Origin: an uncultured Bacteroidota bacterium
GTDB lineage: Bacteria > Bacteroidota > Bacteroidia > Chitinophagales > Chitinophagaceae
Direction of reading: 5' to 3'
Length of the DNA stretch: 6,949 nt
Assembly: GCA_946479615.1 (NCBI GenBank)
Contig: CAMLGR010000200.1
Span: 1-6,949, forward strand
Made by a program: the position numbers and the translations under genes. The notes under the pieces were generated by a model. That model was not told where the DNA came from. It worked only from the letters and a program-made list of their open reading frames with translations, and did no database searches. Positions 1 through 5,595 of this stretch are shown here, piece after piece (position 1 is the first letter of the stretch; the number at the start of each line of letters is the position of its first letter).

Positions 1-1
1 G

Positions 2-301
2 AAAAAAGATAATACGGTGATCAAACCAACTGAACCTGCTATTGCAAAGAATGACACAAAAAAGCAAGATGTCCCAACTTCGAATAAACCTGTAGTCCAG
101 GAAGAGAAAAAATCAACTGAACAACCAGTAACGAAGAATGAAGTGAAAAAACAGGACGAAGTAGCCATATCAAAACCAGCTGAAGAAAAGAAGAAAGAAA
201 TTAGTCAGCCGGCTGCCATCGAAACAAAAAAACAGGACCAACCGGTAGCTGTTGCAAAACCTGAAAAGAAAAACGATACGCCGCCTGTAGTAAACAAACC
301 T
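2..301 (+). repeat. Degenerate in-frame repeats KK(x)D...KP in the linker
   Basis: Five imperfect copies occur in the protein: KKDNTVIKP (codons from 2), KKQDVPTSNKP (from 59), KKQDEVAISKP (from 146), KKQDQPVAVAKP (from 227) and KKNDTPPVVNKP (from 266). Spacing of the three KKQD copies is 29 and 27 residues. The repeats lie within the coding frame and probably form an extended, charged spacer. Copy number could vary between strains, and more copies may lie left of the window. Confidence 0.6.
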
Positions 302-679
302 TTGATAAATATCCCGGTTGCTGCAGCATTGGTAAAAGAAAGAAAAATGGCCCCTCCGCAGGAAGTTTCTTTTGTATCAGACAGTCTGCAATTAGCCCTG
401 TATGATAATGGTGAAGTAGATGGTGATACCGTCAGCGTATTATTAAACGGCGAACTTATTCTTGCCAAACAAGGTTTGAAAACATCGGCCATCCGCAAAA
501 CCATTCATATGCCGGCCGGTACTGATGAAGTGACGCTGGTACTATATGCTGAAAACTTAGGAAAATATCCTCCGAATACCGGTTTGCTGGTCGTATATGA
601 TGGAGAAGAAAGATACCAGGTACGGTTCAGCGCCGATCTGCAGCAAAATGCGACAGTAATATTCAGGCGTAAAAAGTAA
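2..679 (+). CDS. Secreted or envelope-type protein of unknown function, 3' part only (low-complexity linker plus conserved C-terminal domain)
   Basis: The frame is open from the left edge and ends at TAA 677-679, so the N-terminus, including any signal peptide or catalytic domain, lies outside the window. A GTG at 17 is in frame but is not a credible start because the same repetitive composition runs on upstream of it. The first ~100 visible residues are a Lys/Pro/Glu/Gln-rich, probably disordered linker with five KKxD...KP motifs. The last ~105 residues (about 344-676) form a compact hydrophobic and polar domain with DNGEVDGDTVSVLLNGE and, later, YAENLGKYPPNTGLLVVYDG, which suggests a beta-sandwich. 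I recognise this C-terminal domain from hypothetical Chitinophagaceae proteins, where it follows variable N-terminal parts, but I know of no assigned function. Export is an inference from the composition and from recalled relatives. The gene converges on the dehydratase gene, with an inverted repeat between them. Confidence 0.75.
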   Translation, partial: KKDNTVIKPTEPAIAKNDTKKQDVPTSNKPVVQEEKKSTEQPVTKNEVKKQDEVAISKPAEEKKKEISQPAAIETKKQDQPVAVAKPEKKNDTPPVVNKPLINIPVAAALVKERKMAPPQEVSFVSDSLQLALYDNGEVDGDTVSVLLNGELILAKQGLKTSAIRKTIHMPAGTDEVTLVLYAENLGKYPPNTGLLVVYDGEERYQVRFSADLQQNATVIFRRKK

Positions 680-682
680 CGC

Positions 683-785
683 GGATTAAAAGGAGTAGAA
701 GAAGGATTTCACAAATTATCATTTCGATTATTGAAGCCTTCTTTCGAATTCAGAATCGTAATCTGTGAAATCCTTCTTTTAATCC
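683..785. repeat. Large imperfect intergenic inverted repeat, possible MITE/REP-like element and bidirectional terminator
   Basis: The right arm at 764-785 (TGTGAAATCCTTCTTTTAAT followed by CC) is the exact reverse complement of the left arm read as 683-692 joined to 702-713. The left arm carries an extra 9 bp (GAGTAGAAG, 693-701) that would bulge out. The 50-bp interior (714-763) has short complementary pieces such as CGATT 725-729 with AATCG 754-758. The element fills almost the whole gap between two convergent genes. The words TGTGAAATCC and TTTAATCC resemble dispersed intergenic repeats that I associate with Bacteroidota genomes; this is recollection and was not checked. Transcripts from both sides would fold here, so a role in ending transcription or protecting 3' ends is plausible. 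Confidence 0.7.
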
Positions 786-787
786 TT

Positions 788-1033
788 TTAACCTGCGCTC
801 GCCGCCTCATCAATAAATTTCGCGAGTTTTCTGTCTTTATCCGTTACGATATCGCCGGCATCATGTGTGCTGAGCCAGATCTCTACGGTATTATAGATAT
901 TTTTCCATTCAGGGTGATGATCCATTTTATCGGCTTCTACCGCTACCATCGTCATAAAAGCAAATGCTTCTGTAAAATCCTTGAACTGGAATTTTTTGTA
1001 CAGCTTATCGTTTTCTTCTGTCCACTTATTCAT
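788..1033 (-). CDS. Pterin-4a-carbinolamine dehydratase (4a-hydroxytetrahydrobiopterin dehydratase, PhhB/DCoH family)
   Basis: This 81-residue cytosolic enzyme should dehydrate 4a-hydroxytetrahydropterin, made by aromatic amino acid hydroxylases, to quinonoid dihydropterin. The family active site is visible: the DHHPEW stretch gives His39, His40 and Pro41, followed by Tyr47 or Trp53, His57 in STHDAG, and Asp65 in the TDKD stretch, in the order expected for the family. The N-terminus ([20 protein letters not shown]) fits the start of short bacterial members, though the protein is shorter than the roughly 100-residue animal enzyme. The ATG at 1033-1031 follows an AT-rich stretch without a Shine-Dalgarno site, as is usual in Bacteroidota. 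It lies 30 bp downstream of the IPExxxVDY gene and is probably cotranscribed with it. No phenylalanine hydroxylase gene is in view, so the physiological pterin donor is not shown here. Confidence 0.92.
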   Translation of the reverse strand: MNKWTEENDKLYKKFQFKDFTEAFAFMTMVAVEADKMDHHPEWKNIYNTVEIWLSTHDAGDIVTDKDRKLAKFIDEAASAG

Positions 1034-1063
1034 ATTGAAAGATTTACTGTGAAAAGATCGGGA

Positions 1064-1513
1064 TTAAAAAACAAGGTGTTCCTTGTTCTTTATTTTCTCG
1101 TTGGTCAATTCTACTACAAGTTGTACGCCGGAAATGGAGCGGATGGAAGAAATGGTCTCCTGCAAGCCTGAATCGGTCACAATATCATCTTTCATGAGCC
1201 AGAGAAAATCCAGGTGGCGAAATTCAGGAAGAAGGTATTCACCATCAAACTGGTTATTGTAGAGGTAGTGGGCCAAAGAACCGGTTGGTTCGCAATATTC
1301 GAAGACGGAAAAAAAATAATCGCGCTTTTTCTTCTTTAAACTGATCTCTATCTCGTGATTAATGCGGAAATCCATTCCCATCAGGCTATTCAATTGCCAG
1401 CAGAACTGGTAGTCTTTTTCCGGCGACATGATCCCCAGCAACCGGCTATCCTCGAAAAAGGCTTCGGCCAGGTCGTGATTATTAATGGATAATTTGAGCC
1501 CGCGATCAGACAT
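1064..1513 (-). CDS. IPExxxVDY family protein
   Basis: This 149-residue protein of unknown function belongs to a family largely restricted to Bacteroidota. The name-giving motif appears as LPEFRHLDF (residues 95-103), a conservative variant of IPExxxVDY. Also typical are the N-terminal segment ending in LLGI (25-28) and the FCWQLNSLMGMDF stretch (37-49). There is no signal peptide or membrane segment, so it is probably cytosolic. A basic KKKKR run sits at residues 60-64. The start ATG at 1513-1511 is the first methionine and suits the family's usual N-terminus. From memory, relatives often lie near rnc and pyk; that context is absent here, and the gene instead precedes the pterin dehydratase by 30 bp. 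No convincing promoter was found in the 82-bp gap upstream, which is mostly an AT-rich inverted repeat. Confidence 0.88.
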   Translation of the reverse strand: MSDRGLKLSINNHDLAEAFFEDSRLLGIMSPEKDYQFCWQLNSLMGMDFRINHEIEISLKKKKRDYFFSVFEYCEPTGSLAHYLYNNQFDGEYLLPEFRHLDFLWLMKDDIVTDSGLQETISSIRSISGVQLVVELTNEKIKNKEHLVF

Positions 1514-1518
1514 GTTGC

Positions 1519-1597
1519 AAATTAAAAATTAAAAAGCCAAAAACCGCGATTCTCTTATCACACCCCATTTGACTTTTTACTTTTGAATTTTAAATTT
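1519..1597. repeat. AT-rich imperfect inverted repeat between the M28 peptidase and IPExxxVDY genes
   Basis: The left arm 1519-1545 and the reverse complement of the right arm 1571-1597 agree at 21 of 27 positions, counted by hand, with a 25-bp loop (1546-1570). The right arm runs up to and just into the stop codon of the peptidase gene (1598-1596). Both arms are A/T-dominated, so part of the match comes from composition. It could act as a terminator or 3'-end stabiliser of the peptidase mRNA, which would make the two downstream genes a separate unit. Confidence 0.45.
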
Positions 1598-3248
1598 AAA
1601 ACTGAATATCCGCTTCCATCACATCTTTTCCTCTCTTAAATTTCACTTTTGTTTTATCTCCTTTGCTGAATTTATTCAGCGCCTGCATATAGGTTTCCAT
1701 GGAGTTGACAACGTTATCACCCAACTGCACGATCACATCACCGGTTTTCAAACCTGCTTTTGCTGCAGGACGGTTGTCCGATACGCCATCGGCCCGTACA
1801 CCACTACCTTCAAATGTATAATCGGGCATGATACCCAACGTTACCTTGAAAGAAGAAGTCGACACCTGTGTTTCTCTTGTTTTCAAAAATGCCAGGCGTT
1901 GCTGCTGCTTGTTGAGTTTGTCAACGATCTCCGTGATGTATTTTATCACACTTAATTCTCCTTCATAGTTGATCTTGTCGGCATCATCGCTGGGACGGTG
2001 ATAATCCTTGTGCTGGCCGGTAAAGAAAAACAATACCGGTATGTCTTTGCGATAAAAAGATGTATGATCGCTGGGACCCGATCCGCTGGAATCGATATGA
2101 ATAACAAAAGGCAATTTCTTCTCGTCTTTGACGATCACCGATGCCCATTGTGGTGAAGTACCATAACCACCTACCGTAAGTGTTTTGGTGCTATCGTTCA
2201 ATCTTCCCACCATATCCATATTGATCATATAGTTGGCGGTGCTGAGATCGATGGTTGGATTCTCGACAAAATATTTTGAACCAAACAAGCCCAGTTCTTC
2301 GCCGGAGAAAGCAATGAAGAGATAATTATTATGCTTTGATTTTGATTTTTTAAGTATCCGCGCCATTTCGATCAATGCGGCCGTTCCGCTGGCATTATCA
2401 TCAGCGCCGTTATGAATTAACTTCTCCCCGGTACGCAACATGGAATTTCCATCTTCACCATAGCCCAGGTGATCAAAATGCGCACCCAGGATCACCGTAG
2501 TGGCTGCTCCGTTATCGATATAACCCACCACATTGTTTCCTTTTCTCTTTTTCTCACTTATATCAGCTTTGATCTTTATGCTGAGTGTGGCAGTAGGATC
2601 ATTAAGATATTTAGCGGCAGCTTCTTTCTTTACATAAATAACAGGAATGGAAAACGGCTCTGTTTTATCTTTTGGATTAAAAACAAGATTATCATCTGTC
2701 AAAGAAGTATTAAAAAGAATGACGGCAGTCGCACCGCGATCGTATGCTTTTTTAGAATTTGTTTTTACATATTCGTCCAGGTCGAAATGGGGGTTGTCTT
2801 TATTATCATTTAAAATATCTTTCAGGTCTACAAACCAGGGCATATCGGGTTCCTGTATGGCGATCGAAGGCGATGCATCGATCATTTTTTTAGAACTGAA
2901 GGGGAAAGGGAAGTATTCTTTATTTGCTTCCAGGCTTTTGCCGTTTACGATAAAATAAGAGCCTTCATTGATTTGCTTTCCATCATTAATATCAAATGGC
3001 TGGAAATAACCGTCGGTTCCCTTTGGTACAAGACCGATCGAACGAAACTGTACACTGATATATTCCCTGGCCAGTCTTTCTCCTTCGGTTCCTGCTCTTC
3101 TGCCTTCCAGTTTATCATCAGCGAGATAGCCGATATTGGCTTTCAGGTTGGCAATAGTCGCTTTATCGGTTTTTGATAACTTTTGAGCAAATACGGCAGA
3201 GGTGATTAACAACGAAAAGAAGAAGAAATAAACCCGTGAATGATTCAT
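1596..3248 (-). CDS. Secreted M28 family zinc metallopeptidase with PA-like insert and C-terminal PDZ domain
   Basis: This 550-residue aminopeptidase-type enzyme is expected to release N-terminal residues from peptides in the periplasm or outside the cell. The order is: signal peptide (residues 1-21, FFFFSLLITSAVFA, likely cut before Gln22), an N-terminal helical segment with LADDKLEGRRAGTEGE, a PA-like region (about 115-225, KAYDRGATAVILFN), the M28 catalytic domain, then a PDZ domain (about 460-550). Expected ligands for the two zinc ions are His257 (GAHFDHLG), Asp283/284 (NGADDNASG), the catalytic and ligand pair Glu317-Glu318 (SGEELG), Asp345 (NMDMVGR) and His417 (DYHRPSD). All are present, so the enzyme should be active. 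I chose the ATG at 3248-3246 because it puts the basic N-region directly before the hydrophobic core. The in-frame codon at 3269 is TTG, overlaps the -7 box and adds unneeded residues. The gene is divergent from feoB. Confidence 0.93.
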   Translation of the reverse strand: MNHSRVYFFFFSLLITSAVFAQKLSKTDKATIANLKANIGYLADDKLEGRRAGTEGERLAREYISVQFRSIGLVPKGTDGYFQPFDINDGKQINEGSYFIVNGKSLEANKEYFPFPFSSKKMIDASPSIAIQEPDMPWFVDLKDILNDNKDNPHFDLDEYVKTNSKKAYDRGATAVILFNTSLTDDNLVFNPKDKTEPFSIPVIYVKKEAAAKYLNDPTATLSIKIKADISEKKRKGNNVVGYIDNGAATTVILGAHFDHLGYGEDGNSMLRTGEKLIHNGADDNASGTAALIEMARILKKSKSKHNNYLFIAFSGEELGLFGSKYFVENPTIDLSTANYMINMDMVGRLNDSTKTLTVGGYGTSPQWASVIVKDEKKLPFVIHIDSSGSGPSDHTSFYRKDIPVLFFFTGQHKDYHRPSDDADKINYEGELSVIKYITEIVDKLNKQQQRLAFLKTRETQVSTSSFKVTLGIMPDYTFEGSGVRADGVSDNRPAAKAGLKTGDVIVQLGDNVVNSMETYMQALNKFSKGDKTKVKFKRGKDVMEADIQF

Positions 3249-3266
3249 AGTGATGATGTTGAGCCG

Positions 3267-3274
3267 CAAAGGTA
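3267..3274 (-). promoter_or_regulatory. Putative -7 promoter box for the M28 peptidase gene
   Basis: Read on the minus strand, TACCTTTG matches the Bacteroidota -7 consensus TAnnTTTG at every fixed position. It ends 18 bp before the ATG at 3248, implying a leader of roughly 10-14 nt. No clear TTG was found at the -33 position, so the assignment rests on the -7 box and its location. Confidence 0.5.
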
Positions 3275-3301
3275 TTGATGGGTTTTGTTTTTCTTTCTCA
3301 C

Positions 3302-3319
3302 GGGAGCGTTAAATCTCCC
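3302..3319. other. Short dyad between divergent promoters
   Basis: GGGAG (3302-3306) and CTCCC (3315-3319) form a 5-bp inverted repeat around an 8-nt centre. It lies in the divergent region, 27 bp upstream of the peptidase -7 box and 76 bp upstream of the feoB -7 box. It could be an operator, but so short a dyad can occur by chance. It does not resemble a Fur box. Confidence 0.2.
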
Positions 3320-3395
3320 AAATCAGTCAAAAAACTTTTCCGCCTGTAATTTGTCATTAAATCGAAATTCGTAAGTCTTTTTTCCCCACGGTCTT

Positions 3396-3403
3396 TATTT
3401 TTG
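3396..3403 (+). promoter_or_regulatory. Putative -7 promoter box for feoB
   Basis: TATTTTTG matches TAnnTTTG at every fixed position and ends 16 bp before the feoB start codon. With initiation some 5-8 nt downstream, the mRNA leader would be only about 10 nt, leaving no room for a riboswitch or ribosome-binding site. No good TTG lies about 20 bp upstream, so this promoter may need an activator or tolerate a weak -33 element. Confidence 0.5.
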
Positions 3404-3419
3404 CAGGCTCTGCCACTAT

Positions 3420-5534
3420 TTGGAAAAACAAAAGATACATATTGCTCTGGTTGGCAACCCCAACAGCGGAAAAAGTTCTCTTTTTAACTGCCTGACCGGC
3501 CTGAATCAAAAAGTGGGCAATTTTCCCGGCGTAACCGTTGATAAAAAGACGGGTAGCGCGCGGCTTATTGCCACAGATGCCGAGATCATTGATCTTCCCG
3601 GCACTTATAGTCTTTACCCGCGCCGGCTCGACGAATGGGTGAGCTATAAGGTGTTATTACAACAGGACCCTCTTATAAAAGCCGATGTGGTCGTAGCCGT
3701 AGCAGATGCCAGCAACCTGAAACGGCACCTGCTTTTTTGTACCCAGCTGATCGATCTGAAAATTCCCGTGGTCATCGCCCTGACCATGACGGATATCGCC
3801 GCCAGGAAAGGCATCAAGATCGATATTGGTGAACTGGAAAGAGAACTAGGAGTGCCGGTGATCGCAGTGAACCCCCGGAAACAAAAAGGCATTCCCCAGT
3901 TAAAAAAAGCCATGGAACAAACGGCGCTGGGTTTATATAAAATACCAGTTACCGATTTTATCGATGCCCGCGCCCTGGCGCCTGGCCCGGTAAATGCAGT
4001 AAAAGGTTTATTACCGGATATCAGTGATTATGCCGCTATTCATTACCTGATCAATCACGAATCCTTCAAACTCGATAGTAACACACAAACCAGTATTGAA
4101 CAAATAGAGCAAATACACCAGTTCAATCCGACCAAAACACAGGCGGAAGAGATCTTACAGCGATATGCACGGATCAAACATATCATGCAGCAAGCGGTAT
4201 CGGAACCCGACCCGCTGCAGAAATCTTTATTTACCGAAAAGCTGGATAATATCCTGCTTCACCGCCGGTGGGGCTACCTGATATTACTAGCCGTATTATT
4301 TCTTTTATTTCAAAGTGTGTTCTGGCTGGCGAGTTACCCGATGGACTGGATCGATTCTGTTTTTGCCTGGTTGCGGGGATCGCTTTCAGCCTCATTACCT
4401 GATAATAACTGGACCGATCTTTTGACCAATGGGATCATTGCCGGTTTGGGTGGTATCGTCATATTTATTCCCCAGATCGCGATCCTTTTTGGATTGATCA
4501 CCTTGCTGGAAGATACCGGCTATATGGCCCGCATTAGTTTCCTGACAGATCGCTTGATGCGAAGCGTGGGATTAAACGGGAAAAGCGTGATGCCGATGAT
4601 CAGTGGTTTTGCCTGCGCCATTCCTGCTGTCATGAGCGCGCGAAGTATCGAGAACAGGAAAGAAAGATTATTAACGATCCTTATCACTCCCTTGATGAGT
4701 TGTTCTGCACGACTGCCGGTGTATACGATATTGATCGGGCTGGTAATTCCTAATAAATACTTATTTGGATTCCTGGGATTGCAGGGACTGGTGATGCTGG
4801 GTCTTTATTTCCTGGGTGTGATCATGGCGCTGATCGTTTCATATGTAGCCAAATGGTTTATCAATATAAAGGAGAAAAGTTTTTTTATTCTTGAATTACC
4901 GGTGTACCGTTCGCCCAGGTGGAAGAATATCATTCATACCATGTGGAGCAAGGCGAGGATTTTTGTGGTTGATGCCGGAAAAGTGATCATGGTAATCAGC
5001 CTGATCCTGTGGGCGCTTAGTTCATTCGGTCCGGGCGACAGGATGGAAAAAGCAAAGGCACAGTACGAGGCAATGAAAACGGCTCCGGGCAACGATCCCG
5101 ATGCCGCTCAAAAAATATATGATACTGAAAAACTGCAAAATTCCTATGCAGGTATTCTTGGCAAAAAAATAGAGCCTGCCATTGCACCGCTCGGGTATGA
5201 CTGGAAAATAGGTATTGCATTGATCACTTCCTTTGCCGCCCGCGAAGTTTTTGTAGGAACGATGGCGACCCTGTATAGTGTCGGCGATGAGAATAACAGT
5301 GATCCCTTAAAAGAAAAAATGAGATCGGCTATCCGTGCCGACGGAACACCGGTGTATACATTAGCTACTGGCGTATCATTGATGGTGTTTTATTTATTTG
5401 CGATGCAATGTATGAGCACACTCGCCATTGTGCGCCGCGAAACGCGTAGCTGGAAATGGCCCATTATCCAATTGCTGTATATGACGGGACTGGCGTATGT
5501 GATGAGCTGGATTGCGTATCAGCTATTAAAATAA
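3420..5534 (+). CDS. feoB: Ferrous iron transport protein B (FeoB), TTG start
   Basis: This 704-residue inner-membrane protein imports Fe(II) under control of an N-terminal G domain. Visible parts are: G1 P-loop GNPNSGKSS (12-20), G2 Thr39 in VGNFPGVTVD, G3 DLPG (58-61), a helical GDI-like region (about 170-270), then the membrane domain from about residue 285. Membrane signatures include FIPQIAILFGLITLLEDTGY (349-368), GFACAIP with Cys399, and MSCSARLPVY with Cys428, matching the two conserved FeoB gate motifs. The base-recognition motifs are unusual: G4 reads TMTD (122-125) where Asn is standard, and G5 reads NPRKQKG (151-157) where SA or TA is usual. The start must be TTG at 3420: no ATG precedes G1 in frame, and a stop lies at 3372. 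Neither a FeoA domain nor a feoA gene is present. The gene runs alone, ending at a palindrome. Confidence 0.95.
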   Translation: MEKQKIHIALVGNPNSGKSSLFNCLTGLNQKVGNFPGVTVDKKTGSARLIATDAEIIDLPGTYSLYPRRLDEWVSYKVLLQQDPLIKADVVVAVADASNLKRHLLFCTQLIDLKIPVVIALTMTDIAARKGIKIDIGELERELGVPVIAVNPRKQKGIPQLKKAMEQTALGLYKIPVTDFIDARALAPGPVNAVKGLLPDISDYAAIHYLINHESFKLDSNTQTSIEQIEQIHQFNPTKTQAEEILQRYARIKHIMQQAVSEPDPLQKSLFTEKLDNILLHRRWGYLILLAVLFLLFQSVFWLASYPMDWIDSVFAWLRGSLSASLPDNNWTDLLTNGIIAGLGGIVIFIPQIAILFGLITLLEDTGYMARISFLTDRLMRSVGLNGKSVMPMISGFACAIPAVMSARSIENRKERLLTILITPLMSCSARLPVYTILIGLVIPNKYLFGFLGLQGLVMLGLYFLGVIMALIVSYVAKWFINIKEKSFFILELPVYRSPRWKNIIHTMWSKARIFVVDAGKVIMVISLILWALSSFGPGDRMEKAKAQYEAMKTAPGNDPDAAQKIYDTEKLQNSYAGILGKKIEPAIAPLGYDWKIGIALITSFAAREVFVGTMATLYSVGDENNSDPLKEKMRSAIRADGTPVYTLATGVSLMVFYLFAMQCMSTLAIVRRETRSWKWPIIQLLYMTGLAYVMSWIAYQLLK

Positions 5535-5547
5535 TACTGATGCTTTG

Positions 5548-5567
5548 CCCACGGTTTAAACCGTGGG
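5548..5567. repeat. Perfect 20-bp palindrome, REP-like, probable bidirectional terminator
   Basis: CCCACGGTTTAAACCGTGGG equals its own reverse complement over all 20 bases; flanking bases do not extend the match. It lies 13 bp after the feoB stop and 28 bp after the Fic stop (in Fic's direction), so it can fold in both convergent transcripts as an 8-bp stem (CCCACGGT) with a TTAA loop. No strong T-run follows on either strand, so classic Rho-independent termination is uncertain. The sequence resembles the short palindromes that I associate with REP and RAYT (REP-associated transposase) systems in Bacteroidota, but no transposase is in view. Confidence 0.7.
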
Positions 5568-5595
5568 TTATAATAAAAGATGCAATAAAACTCCA

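Noticed and set aside
205..504. 99-residue minus-strand open frame inside the first gene
   Set aside because: It is antisense to a clearly coding frame with a recognised C-terminal domain, and its translation has no family resemblance.
683..785. Insertion sequence remnant
   Set aside because: There is no transposase fragment inside the repeat and no clear target-site duplication flanking it; a non-coding palindromic element fits better.
731..1171. 146-residue plus-strand open frame across the inverted repeat and the dehydratase gene
   Set aside because: It begins inside the intergenic repeat and runs antisense to two well-supported genes; its translation is Cys/Phe/Ile-rich without recognisable domain features.
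2469..3176. Several plus-strand open frames antisense to the M28 peptidase
   Set aside because: The opposite strand carries an intact enzyme with all zinc ligands in order; these frames are by-products of its codon composition.
3249..3269. N-terminal extension of the M28 peptidase to the in-frame TTG at 3269
   Set aside because: The extension overlaps the putative -7 box and would place seven residues ahead of a standard signal peptide that already begins at ATG 3248.
3375..3419. Iron-responsive riboswitch or structured leader for feoB
   Set aside because: The likely promoter leaves only about 10 nt of leader, too short for such an element.
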